DNA from: Schistosoma mansoni
Lineage: Eukaryota; Platyhelminthes; Trematoda; Strigeidida; Schistosomatidae
Assembly: GCF_000237925.1 (NCBI RefSeq)
Contig: NC_031495.1
Coordinates: 3,922,407 to 3,986,406, forward strand
DNA: 64,000 bases
Direction: 5' to 3'
Position 1 is the stretch's first letter, and each line of letters opens with the position of its first letter. The position numbers were made by a program, and so were the translations under genes. This document shows positions 11,994 through 24,500 of the stretch, piece after piece. A model generated the notes under the pieces. That model had not been told where the DNA came from, made no database searches, and was given only the letters and a program-made list of their open reading frames with translations.

Positions 11994-12243
11994 GGTAGTT
12001 TTGGTCGTGAATTACAAGTGAGTAGTTTTAAGGCATCTTAGTGACCTACGACAGTGACAATATAATATAGATTAATCTGAGAATTGATTCTTTGATTAAG
12101 AACTGTTTCAGTAATATGTCTTGACATAACATTAACATCAAGAACTTTTGTGATTTTTGTTTAGAGAAGTCTTGCCCATGGACATGATCCATTGAAACCA
12201 TTTATTGATTTTGAAGCATTCTCACAGGAAATGGATCTGTCAC
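11994..12243 (+). CDS. Two internal exons of an unknown host gene, one a 24-nt micro-exon
   Basis: Micro-exon 11994-12017 lies between acceptor 'ctactacag' and donor gtgagt and encodes GSFGRELQ. The next exon, 12165-12243, lies between 'tttttgtttag' and donor gtaagt and encodes RSLAHGHDPLKPFIDFEAFS then QEMDLS plus one base. Only phase 0 is open across both, which supports coding. Symmetric micro-exons are a known feature of schistosome genes. The upstream partner must end in phase 0; the downstream one must supply two bases, which the terminal exon at 51533 does. I do not recognise the protein family. Confidence 0.6.
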
Positions 12244-12274
12244 GTAAGTATTTTAGTCAGTAATATACTTAATT

Positions 12275-12790
12275 TATTTACTTACGCCTGTTACCCTACG
12301 TTGAGGAGTATAGGTCACCCACCAGTATTCTCCGTTCAACTCTGTCCTGGGTTATCTTTTCCAGTTCATTCCAGTTGTTATTAGTCCTTTTCATATCTGC
12401 TTCAGTCTTTCAGCGTAATGTGTTCTCTGGCCTTTATCTTTTCCGCTTTCCTTCAGGATTCCGAGTTAGGGATTGTCTCGTTATGCAGTTTGGTGATTTC
12501 CTTAATGTATGTCCTATCCATTTCCAACGTCTTTTCCTAATTTCCTCTCCAGCTAGAAGATGGTTTGTTTTCTCCCACAGTAGTTTGTTGCTGATGGTAT
12601 CCATCCAACGGATATTGAGTACTTTGTGTAGACAACTGTTTATAAATACTTATACATTTTTGATGATGGTTCTCCAAGTTTCAGTTCCGTACAGTAGGAC
12701 TGTCTTGACGTTTGTGTTGAAGATTGTGACGTTGATATTGATTGACAGTTGTTTTGAGTTCCATATGATTTTCAACTGTATGAATGCTAT
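12275..12790 (-). mobile_element. LINE family B, 3' end, reverse
   Basis: The reverse complement encodes the conserved C-terminal block (FNTNVKTVLLYGTETWRTI-like, then [19 protein letters not shown]) and ends at the family 3' tail 'aggcgtaagtaa' near 12278. Broken by several changes of frame. Confidence 0.8.
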
Positions 12791-12894
12791 CCTTATTTTG
12801 TCAATCCTTGGTTATTCACACTATTACAATAAGTGTACAAACCAGACGGTGTGTAGTATTATATTTAATGAGAATTCCGTACAATTGGTTCCCA

Positions 12895-13190
12895 TTGTAG
12901 TGAACAAAACACCGGTTGGGGACAATCGAATGTATTTAAGCAAAGATTACAGACTATCTCAATAAATTCTGATTACCAAACAATGAACAGTCAATTTGCA
13001 AATTAACAACTAATTATTTCAATCTTCACTGTTTCTTCTCTTATTCCATTGCTCATGCATTTTCCAGACGTTTGCGTTTCATTTCAGTTCTTTCCTCATC
13101 GGTCTTCTGCCCAAATACATTCTATGTCTGACCCACACCATCTACTACTTATATGGATATAAGTAGACCACACCACACCATCACTAACAT
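12895..13190 (+). repeat. Dispersed repeat D, copy 2
   Basis: Starts near 'ggttggggacaatcgaatgt' and ends near 'tacttatatggatataagta'. Closest to the copy at 60015-60300. Confidence 0.75.
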
Positions 13191-13709
13191 TTAAACAAAA
13201 CAAGAGCGGAAATATTCACCGAGCACAATAAACTGATTCATTGTATTATTATTAGCTTCATTCATTATTATATTTTTGGTACAATACGGGATTCTCAGCA
13301 CAGTGTATTACAACAAGTTTCCTTTACTTAATTCTTGATCGACCCTTGTGATAAATATCGGATGGTCTCCAGTTAGATGTTATCACTTCAAAAATTTACA
13401 ACTGATTAATGTATATTCTTTTCGATGCATATTGCTAACAACTACGATACATCTGATTGGGCTCTTTTGTAACTTGTATAGCGAAATGTCTTAAACTTTT
13501 CAGAAACGTACCTGAATAAGTTATGCGACTAATAGTCATAATGATATGTTGAAACAAGCAAGAAAACAGATAACTTGTTAAAATATCCAGATGGCAGGAA
13601 CAGGTAGCCCACGTATTCATGAAGGCCACCTTGGTGAGTTGCTTTCTATTCAGATTCATATAAACTAGTAAACCGAATTATTTTTCATGATTAACATAAT
13701 GTTAACTTG

Positions 13710-13775
13710 GACCGATGTATATATGTGCATGGTCCTACGTTTTGGCAGACTGACTGACTGACTGATTAACATAAT
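13710..13775 (+). mobile_element. LINE family A, 3' terminal stub with (TGAC)n tail
   Basis: Matches the last bases of LINE A ('acttggaccgatgtatatat', 'ggtcctacgtt') and ends in tgactgactgactga. Confidence 0.75.
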
Positions 13776-13984
13776 GTTGAAAGATGAACTGTTAATCGGT
13801 AATGGTTAAACTATGTTAGTTGTGAATGAAGTTAAGAACTAAAGCTTCAAAATGGGGTTAATTATAACTACTTAAGGCGATAGTTCTAGAATATTAAAAT
13901 AGTTTGATTAGGTAATAAAATACAAATTATAGTTATTTTTTGAAAGGAAGAAGAGGTAAGAGCTCAACTTATTAGATTTTCAGT

Positions 13985-14165
13985 AAGGGATTGTGAAGAT
14001 TGTTGGGTTTTTGATTGAAATCATGAATTGATCAATGTTAAACCACCACTGAAAAACCGGGAAGCACTGAACGGCCGTTTCATCCTTTGGGGCTCCTCAG
14101 AAATGCACATCTACGATCTCACACATGCTTAACCTCTAGACCACTGAGCCAACACCTAACGGTGC
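13985..14165 (-). mobile_element. SINE family S2, reverse copy
   Basis: Tail complement, 'gaacggccgtttcatcc', and A-box complement 'aacctctagaccactgagcc' are present; the B-box region is missing. Confidence 0.7.
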
Positions 14166-14289
14166 TTTAAGCATTATATCCATTATGACTACAATGAATG
14201 ATTTGAAAAATTGTCATGAGTAATGCATCATGTATTCAGAGCATTATATTTAAACAGGACATATAAATATATATGCATGACGTAATATA

Positions 14290-14565
14290 TATGTAGTGGA
14301 CAAACAATCAAGTAGGGAAGATCAATTTATTGTTTAATGCAAAATTACAACGCACCTTCATAAAATAGGAAAATTTTACATCAGTTTACCTTCACATGAT
14401 TCTTTCAATCCCGTTGTTATTACAATTACTTCCCATTTTCTTTAATTGAATCTTCCCAATCTTCTGAAGGTATGTATTCCGCTTCCGACTGGTGCTACAT
14501 ACTACTTATATCCGTCAACTTAAGTAGTATAAACGGCGTGTATCGTACTATCCTATCACTATTTA
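14290..14565 (+). repeat. Dispersed repeat D, copy 3
   Basis: Diverged copy, from 'gtggacaaacaatcaagtag' to 'tacttatatccgtcaactta'. Confidence 0.6.
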
Positions 14566-14719
14566 CTATGGCCTTTATTCTGGAAAATGCTAAGCTCGTA
14601 GTTACATGTAGTTCAACTTTATTTTTAGTAATGTAACATATATTTAACTCTAAGCAAACATTTACCATAGTTTGACTAAACTTCTAAACGGTACATTTGC
14701 CACAGTAGATCATTTTTAT

Positions 14720-14870
14720 CTAATGAAAACTACTGAATGGCCGTTTCGTCCTTGCATGGGACTCAGAAGTGTGCATCCGTGATCCCACACGTAGAATTCG
14801 AACCTAGAAACTTCCGTCTGGCGCGCAAACAAATAACCTCATAAATTCAACTGTTAAAACTACTTCAATC
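14720..14870 (-). mobile_element. SINE family S2, reverse fragment
   Basis: Contains 'tgaatggccgtttcgtcc' and a B-box complement 'gaattcgaacctag'. Confidence 0.65.
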
Positions 14871-14916
14871 TCCACAAATTCCTATTTAAATGAAAAGTAG
14901 TTGGAACATACACTTA

Positions 14917-15437
14917 TTTATTTATTTGAGAACATAAATATTGATACAAAAGGGCACCAGATATATATATGCGCCACACAAAAATCGTCATTTCATTTAA
15001 TTGTATGAGGGCTATGATACTGCCCGGGTGCCCAGACCAAAGCAGGTGGTTTTCTTAAGGGGCCACACCCGGAGCCTTTGACCTAAAGGTCTGATCCACG
15101 AGGCAATGGAGCATCGTAAGGACATGCAGTCTCATGGTTTCCGGTGACCAATCGTTGATTCATACGCCGTTTGTTTTCTTAGGATACTGGAGCCCACGTT
15201 CACTATCGGTTTGGAATCAGGGTTTTCCAACTCCCCTAGGTGGACTTTCCGTGTCCACCAACCCGGTTAAAGCACCAGACATTCTCTTTTCGTCTTCTCA
15301 ATTTTGTAAACAAGAGTAACGCTACTAGAAGGCAATGAGTTGGACTTCCCTGTCAGAGGCTATATACGCGTAGACATGTAAGGGCATTTCGAGAGGGTGG
15401 GCGGGCCCTCCCCACTCTCTGCTATACCACGGCATTT
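14917..15437 (+). repeat. Dispersed repeat E, copy 1
   Basis: About 520 bp. In this orientation it starts with tttatttattt and 'aaatattggtac'-like sequence and ends near 'gggcatttgg'. Four other copies: 24165, 31165, 37395 (reverse) and 57485. On the opposite strand it starts with a GC-rich segment containing a TATA-like 'cgcgtatatagcctctg' and ends in an AATAAATAA tail, so it may be a non-autonomous retroposon whose sense strand is the minus strand here. No ribozyme or tRNA-like part was seen. Confidence 0.7.
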
Positions 15438-15580
15438 CTACTTAGTTTTAAGAAAAAAATATTACTTGAATCAACAGGTTTTTTAAAAGATAATAATTAC
15501 AAAACATGTTTCCATGGTAACAGATCCATAATATTCAAAAAAATTGTACCAGTACACATTATATTACATTACATAGACTA

Positions 15581-18500
15581 TTAATTATCTAATGTTAAAT
15601 TAGTTAATTTAATTGAGATAGGGATTTTTACAAGTTTTTGATTACGTAATTGTTGAACATATTCATTAGTTGATTTGATCTCTTTTAATTTACGCTCTTG
15701 TATGTTGGATTCCACAGTCAATTTTTCATAGAATCGATTCCAATGAATTTCAGCAGATAATTCATTTTGATGTTGTTTTTTAGTTTCGACAGCTTTATTT
15801 ATTCGGGATCTGTAAAAGTAATTTTTTTAAAAAAGAAGATAGCTATAACTGTAGTTAGAATCAGAAGGGGTTTGGTGGAGATTTCAGTACTTTCATAGTT
15901 GAAATCATGAGTCAATTGAAACTAGACCACCACCATGGAAAACCTGAAAGCACTGGACGGTCGTTTCGTCCTAATGTAGGACTCGTCAGCAGCGCGCATC
16001 CACGATCCCGCACTCGCGAGATTCGAACCAAGGACCTACTGTAGTTAACAAGAACATACAATTTGGGGACAGCCAAATGTATTTTAATGCGGCATTACAG
16101 GATATCTTGGTAAAATCTGAGAACCATACAACAGATACTTCGTTTGCCACATATCAATCAATTGTCTCAGACTTTGTTGTTTCTTCCTAACCATACCAAT
16201 CACTCTCTGTTCTCATTCTCTTCTTCTCGATCTTTATAACATTGTGCCGCCAAGCATTCCACTTTCGATTGATGATACATACTATTTATATCTGTCGACA
16301 TTAGTTGCACACAATATGTAATAAGTATAGAATTCAGTGACTGAAAGTGTTTTCAGTAATAATGAAATATTAAATGCATAAAATGTAACGAAAACAAGAA
16401 CTATACGGAAAGCTCAGGTTATGATAAAGCTATCTTCAGAGGTACTTTTGTAAATTTTATTTTCAAATTATCTAAGAGGAGATTCATGCAATTATAATAA
16501 TACGCTCTAAGAATTGAGGAACTTTGGAACAACAATATGTATCGATGGGTACACTTTGTATGTCCTTGTCAACCTTATATATATATAATTTATTGACTAC
16601 CGACTAACCGTTTTAACGTACTAACTGCACCAAGTGACTGAAACTATAGTGGCAAGTGAGAATAGTATGTCAAGGAGGTTATCTACAAACATTTAACGTC
16701 TAAAAATGTCTGATGGAATAACTAGTAGTGTTTAAACGGCTGGACTTAATGACAATGCAATCGCAATTAAGCTTTTCTCTGAGCAATTATAGTAAATAAG
16801 AGTGGACAGAATTTAGCAATGGCTATAAATCTGGGGATGATGTAACCGATAATTAGAGATTATATTCAGTAACGATCAATGTCACTATCATCAAGCTTCG
16901 GATTTAACAACTTTGGGTACACAGTCGCAACGTTCGCAGAAGACAAATCCAATACAAACCTAGGATGAATTCTTTCGTGCTTTACCATCTGATTATTATA
17001 ACGTATTAATTTCAACAGACTAGTGGCAAATTAGTTATCATTTTGCAACCAATAAAATTTTCTGTGCCAAAATATAAAAATGAAGTGTGTTTTTAAAGAA
17101 AATTATTGTTCTTTTTGTGTATATTATACTAATTTTATTAGTTGAGATGATGAGTCAATGGAAGCTAAACCACGATGAAAATCCTGGAAGCACTGGACGG
17201 TTATTTCATCCTGTTGTGGGACTCCTCAGCAGTAGATGCCGGCTATGTGGTCTGGAAGTTAAGCGTTCGCGTGTGAGACCGATAAGTCCTGGGTTCGAAA
17301 CTCGTGAGGCGGGATCGTGGATGTGCAATTCTTAGAAGTCCCGCAATAAGGCGAAACGGCCATCCAGTTCTCCCAGGTTTTCCATGGTGGTCTAGCTTAG
17401 ATTGACTTGTGAAGTCAACCTTAAAGTTGTATACTACAATTTCTTAAACATCGTACGATAACCTAGGAGAACAGTTAGAAAGACATTTTTCTAGCTCAGA
17501 ATAAATGTAATATGTATTTAAAGTTCCGTGTGTTTTAATGTCCGATTATTGAACACTTCAACGTCAAAAAAAGACTACTGTATATTAGTGATCTATTTTT
17601 AGTCATCTATTTTTCGCTATGTTTGAAGAGATGACGAGATCACCGAAACCTGTGAACGGAACTAAGACTGAGCGATATAATGACCAGATAAGTTGATTAA
17701 TCCGATGCTTCTCGATCCCGCTAACTAGAAGTAGATGCCTAGGTTCAGAAGAGGGAAAGTATATCCCACAAGCACAATTCAAACGTATCTATACAGCATA
17801 AAAATGTCCTCGGGTAACGTCACAAAATAGAATATTAAAAGAGACGTTGAATTAATGAGATGTAAGATTCTTTAAAGTGAGAAATACAATTTGAAGATAA
17901 AAAAAATGGGCGTATTCAGCGCGAAAAACAAGAAATCATAAGTCAATTGAAGCTAATGAGAAGCAGTGACCAGTGGAGTTTAACCATGTCTGTTGTGAGA
18001 TATCAACTCACTGAAGACAATCGACAAACGGTTGCTCAACTTCGTGGATTGGTTGAAGTTAGATATTAACACGGTTGGATGACGGCTAGTTCAGTGGTCT
18101 AGTGGTTAAGCGCTCACTCACGAGACTGATAGGTCTGACAGGTTCGAACCTCGCTCGCGAGGCGGGATCGTGAATGCGCACTGTTGAGGAGTTTCACAAT
18201 AGGATAGAATGGCTGTCCAGTGCTTCCAGGTATTCCATGGTGGTGGTCTAGCTTCAATTGACTCATGATCTTAACTATGAACTTCGGGAATCTAACATCC
18301 TTGAATTTACCTGATTTCATTAGTTCGATTTTGTAAATTTATAAGATGTTGACATTTTTCTTGTATGAATATTTCTCGACTTAATAATCTTTGTTTATAA
18401 TTCATATCATTTTCCGATAATCTCTCATTGATTTTTAAATGTTTTTGATAGTTACCAAGGGATTTAAGTTTTTCACGATTAATTTTCAGTTTTTCATTTA

Positions 18501-21500
18501 ACTTGAATCAAAATACAAAAAAAAGAAAAAAAAGAAAAAAAAAGAAAACTATCGATGAAAAATCTTCTTTTCTATTTATCAATGAAGATATGATTTCATT
18601 AAAATTTGTACGTTAATATGTAAAATGAAATAGGCGACCTGCTTGAACATCCGGTCTACTTGTTCTTGTCATCTAGATCTTTCAATAAGTTATCTCATTT
18701 TGTTTGTTTTAATACATCATTATGTCTATTAATCGTACAACTTATTCACTTGCTTTTCTAAAAAGTGTACAACTATAACACTTTAAAGTCTAGGAGTCCG
18801 AATCTTACAGCCTGTTCTCCATCTTCAATTTGTATAATCATCAGTCAATGTCATTAGCAAATCACCATCTCATTCCAGATTTCATTGAACTCAACGGATT
18901 ATATTCATTTGGTGTTGTTTACTTGTATCTTACTATTGTTATTTAGGATTGCAATTGATTACTCTCATGTTGGTATATGTGTATCCTGTTCGGACTGCCT
19001 CGATATTGCCTGAAGTCACAAGCTCTATAAGCAGTGATGGATAGTGGCTAACAGTGGAATCCAGTTTGACGCGCGTTTCGCCCTATTTAGGACTTGTCAG
19101 CTGAATGTACTGTGTTCGAGTCCCAGAGTGAACATCAACTCTGAGATGTGGCAGGTACATCCAGCTGACGAGTCCCAAATAGGACGAAAAGTGTGTCAAA
19201 GTAGATTCCACTGGTAGCTACAATCTATCTTTGCTTATGAGATATAATGTTAATTAAGAACTATATAAGTAAAAACCAACTGATAAAGTCTATCATACAC
19301 AGTCATTGTTGGAACTACTCAATACATCTTGTAATCTATCTAACAAAGTAGATTCTTACTTCATTCTGTACTTGAATTTGATCTGATTTCCGTTTGTTCA
19401 GTTGCATTTTTTCAATACTTCTTTGTTTTTGTAGCATAGCTATACGTTTATCACGTTTAATAAAAGTCTCCCGGTATTTTTGTATATGAGATAAACGTAA
19501 CTGACGTACATGATTTTGTTTTTCATTAGATTGCCTAACATTATCTATCTGCTGATGCATTTTATCAATTTTTCGCCATAATCCAAGTGCAATACCAATC
19601 TATGAGAAAAAAGGAAAGAAGTTGTGAAACTGAACTGTTTAATGGACTTTTTTTCAGGGAGCTAAGCTAATTCTGTATTTATCCAGTTGAAGTAGCATTT
19701 TTACAGTCTTAAAGAGAAAGAAATTTCAGTAATAGTAAGAGTAATCTTGACGAATTATTTGCTGTCTTAGTGTATATAATGTTACTTTGCGTTTAGCGAA
19801 ACGTTACCAAATGAAACTTTGGGCAATTTCGAACGTTCTATCTATCTATATGTCTATCTATCTATCTATCTATCCATCTATCTGTCTGTCTGTCTATCTA
19901 GATGTGTCTATCTATCTATCTATGTGTCCATCTATCTATTTATCCATCCGTCCATCCATCTATCCATATGTCTATCTATCTATACGTCTGTCTACCTATC
20001 TATCTATATGTCTATCTATCCATCCATCTATCTGTCTGTCTGTCTATCTATCTGTCTATCTATCTATGTCTATCTCTGTATCTATCTATTTCTATCTATT
20101 TGTCTATCTATCTATCTATCTATACGTCTATCTATCTATCATATGTCTATCTATCTATCTATCTATACGTCTATCTATCTATCTATCATATGTCTATATT
20201 TCTATTCTTATATTCATTTTGAACTGTAACAGTTGAAAATGAAATTCATTGATATATCATACACTGGTATCATAACATTTATTATTTGGCAGAGTTAATC
20301 GGTTTATTATAGTTTGTAAGTTAGTTCTTATTGTTGTCAAAGAATGTTTCTCGTCCCATAATAGGACGAAACGGCCGTCCAATGCTTCCAGGTTTTCTAT
20401 GGTGGTGGTCTAGCTTCAATCGGCTCATGATTTCAACTTTGAAATATAAATTATTCAGTGAAAATTGGACGTTTACAAGAAGTTTAAGAATTTGACATTT
20501 ATTTATATTGGTTCACATTGTAAATGAATATTCTGTACTAACAACTAGTTAAATACAAGTTATGTAACTTGTAAAAGGAAATGAAGCTTTATCGAAATTT
20601 AACTACTGATTATGAATGGAATTTATTGATGACATCATCATCTTTTCAGAGTTTCTTTTAGTAACTTTAGTTTATTTGAACTAGATACATAAACATTATA
20701 AGCAAAAATGGATGGCGGATATCAGTGAGAACAGGGATGTGTGCCTCTTCGTCCTATTTGGAACTCGTCAGTAGGATGTGCCTGAATCCGAGTTGATGTT
20801 CACTCCATGACTTGAACCCGGTACCGCTGGCATCAAACATCATCGGATTATTCACTTAGCTCTTGATTCCAGATAGCCACTAGCCTGTGCAATGGGGTGA
20901 AGTTCTCATTCTAATTCATAACTGTTTGTTAATAGTCAGATAGTAAGAGAGAATTTCTTCGAAGTTTTATAATGACAATGAATTTCGTGCATCTTGATAG
21001 CGATACAATATTGATGGTTATTAGAGAGTATTGATGTTGTTTGGTGAACAAATAAGAAACTTAATGATTGATTTTATTAGAGACCAACGATGTGAAGAAG
21101 TTGAGAGATAAGCTAAACTGAGATAAGTCTCTAATAAATATTTTTCCATATTGGCAACATGACTGCTGTTTAAGTCTTTCAAAGAGACAAACTCAATGGT
21201 ATCACTATGGTATTTAACGTTATCCATATAAAACACATTAATTAACTAACTAAACCTTTGGTAAGCAGAAATGGATAGTGGCTAGCAGTGGAATCCAGGG
21301 CGCGCGTTTAGCCCTATTTGGGACTCGTCAGCTGGATGTACCTGCATCTCAAAGTTGATGTTCATTCTGGGACTCGGACCCAGTACCTTTCGCTTGCAGG
21401 TACATCCAGCTAACGAGTCCCAAATAGGACGAAACGCGCGTCAAACTGGATTCCACTACTAGCCACTATCCATCTTTGCTTATAATGCTTGTGAATTAAG

Positions 21501-24500
21501 GCTATATCTAGGTAATACGTACAGTAAGAACAGATGCCAATTAGAGACTAACTAGTTGCAGTCCTAAACATCGATGGCAAGATTCAAACAAACAATACTA
21601 AAATGAGTTTAACTAAATTTTTGTTGAGAAAGTATTCTACTTGGAAAACAAATAGCAAGCTTTACAGGATACCTCTGCTATTGATCTATGAGGAAACAGA
21701 TTTCTTTGTTGCTGTTGCTTTTGTCTAGTTTCTATCATTTTTCCTACAGACATAGCTGGATGTTTCGCGAAAATATTTTCTGAACATGGTGTATTGAATC
21801 GCTGGCAGTAGAATTCAAAACTCCTTTGAGTATTGATCAAATTGTTTGATCTAGGAGATATATCACTGATAAACAGGATAAAGAAATTAAAATTTAGTGA
21901 ACACATGAGTGGAATTGATTTAAACTTTTCGTTTGCTATCAAGTCGCTGGAAATAATCGTTAGGATATATTGAATCTAGGTTTTATACTACTTTAAACTT
22001 GTTATCAAGGATTGAATGAAATTTCAAGGGAAATGATGGTCCGTTTGAAATGTAGACTAGCGCTATCCACTTTCACTGAGCTAGTTGGCAAAACAGTTAA
22101 GTGGTTTTGAAAAGTAATAACTAGCATTAAACATTGATCTGAGGTATCCTGACAACTTCGTACAACCATAACACACGGAAATCAGTGAGGATATTGGGAT
22201 ATTGTCGATAGAACGTAATTAGCAGTAAAGACTAGATAGACACGAAATTAGCTATCATTCAGTGCATGTATTCACAGTGTGACTTAGAAATAGGCCAATA
22301 TTCCGAGTTATTTAAATACTTTCATATATGCCCCAGTAAAATTTGAAGGAGAACTTTTTTATTTGGTAATCAAACTAGTATCTTGAATGGACCAGTGCTA
22401 GACCACCATTGAAAACCTGGAAGCACCGGACGGCCGTTTTATCCTAGTATAGGACTCCTAAGTAAAACGCACCCACGACTCTACTTGTGAGACTCGAACT
22501 TGAGATCTTTGGTCTCACACGCGAACGATTAACCTCTAGGCCACTGGGCTGGGATCCAGTGCTGTTAATGTCTAACTTTAACCAATCCATGATAGTGAGC
22601 AACCGCGCGCGAGGCCTTAGGTTCTCGGCCGGAGTTCTGCATGGAGAATCGTAGATACGTACTGCTGAGAAGTCCCATACTAAAACGAAACAGCCGCCCA
22701 GTGCTTCCAGATTTTTAATGATGGTCTAGCTTACATCGATTCATGAATTCAACGATTAGAATACTGTTAAATTAATCAATCATAAATGGTTATAAAAAAG
22801 AGTAACTCATATTATTATTATTATTATATCACATGTGTTGTTTCATAACTAGATTAACAAAACAATTAGACTCGTAAATATACAGGAATTTCAATTGATC
22901 TTTCTATGTATGTATGTATATAAGTAAGAAAATAGTAATTCAATCTAGTTAACTTATATCCAACATAATTTATTCAAGCATGGTTACTTGTTACTAAAAT
23001 CTATGGTATAAACAAAATCATTTTTCATTCATTTCATTTAGGCCTGTTACTCCCGATGGAGCAAAGGACGCCCACCAGCATTCTCCAACCCACTCTGTTC
23101 TGGGCCTTCTTTTCTAGTTCTATCCAATTTTTGTTTATTCTTCTCATGTCTGTCTCTATTTCTCAGCGTAATGTGTTCTTTGGTCTTCCTCTTTTCCTTG
23201 GGCCCTCAGGATTCCATATGAGGGCTTGTCTTGTGACACAGTTGGGTGATTTTCTCAATGTGTGTCCTATCCATAAACAAAATCATTTGTTTTGAAATGT
23301 TTTGATACTATGTTGTTGTTTTTTCTTCTTCCGTATACATTTCAATGTCATGAGTTAATCAACGAGTTGGACAGTAACTACGAAATATGGAGCATTGAAC
23401 AGTTATCTCTTCCTAGTATGGGACTTATCATTAGTGGAGATCTTAGACCCTATGACAGATTGGACTCAGGATGATCAATCTAGTGACAAAGTATCTAGAC
23501 TCTAGACTATTTAGTCGACATTTAGTACAAATGGAATTCAACTGTGTCTAGCATGCAAAGGTTATTCATATTAGTTCATGGGAGATGGTAGCATAATGCC
23601 GAAAACTGATTGAATTTAGTCGGCTTAATGGCTCTCACCTCAAGGCCTGCAGATTCTCGGTTCAGATTGCAGTGAGGTAATGAATAGGTGGTTCCATGTT
23701 AAGTGCTCTATATTAGGACACGATGAATGAACGTGGATCGGTTGAGGTTAGATGTTAACACTGTTGTATGTCGGTTCATTTGTCGAGAGGTTAAGCGTTC
23801 ACGCACGAACCTGAAGACCTGGGTTTGAGTCCTGTGTGCGGGGTCGTGGGTGCTTACATCTGAGGAGTCCCATACTAGGACGAAACGACCATCCACTGCT
23901 TTCAGGTTCCCAATGACGGTCAAGCCTAGATTGAGTCGTAACTTCAATTTTGAAAATATTACAATCTCCAAATATCCCGAAAATTGAAAGTAAACATTAT
24001 TAATAACTGTTGAAAACCAAATGAATGACAACTTAGTGCTTTGATCATAAATTTTATGGAATAACTCTTACACTGTCTAGTCAATGATTCTATAGTGCAT
24101 TATAGGTTGCAGGATGATTTCGATGAACTGGTGTCATGTTCTGTTCTGACTACTTTTTCCATACATATTTATTTATTGTTATTTAAACACATAAATGTTG
24201 GTACGAAGGGGCACCAGATATATATGAGCCACACAAATCTCATTTGATTTGTGTGAAGGCTGTAATACTGCCCCGGTGGCCAAATCGAAGCAGCTGGTTT
24301 TCTTAAGGGACCACACCCGGAGCCTTCGACCTAAAGGTCTGATCCACAAGGCAGTGGAGCATCGTGAGGAGATGCAGTCCCATGATAGCTGGTGACCAAC
24401 GATTGATTCATACGCCATTTGTTCCTTCAGGATACTAGAGCCAGCACATGTACACCATTGGTTTGGAATGAGGGTTTTCCATTTTTTCTAGGTGGACATT

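Noticed and set aside
17087-17335. Frames such as [15 protein letters not shown] that recur across the window
   Set aside because: They are translations of the SINE S2 tail and ribozyme in either direction.
19787-20236. Long open frames of Tyr-Leu-Ser-Ile repeats on the plus strand
   Set aside because: They are translations of a TCTA/TCTG microsatellite and are open in three phases at once.
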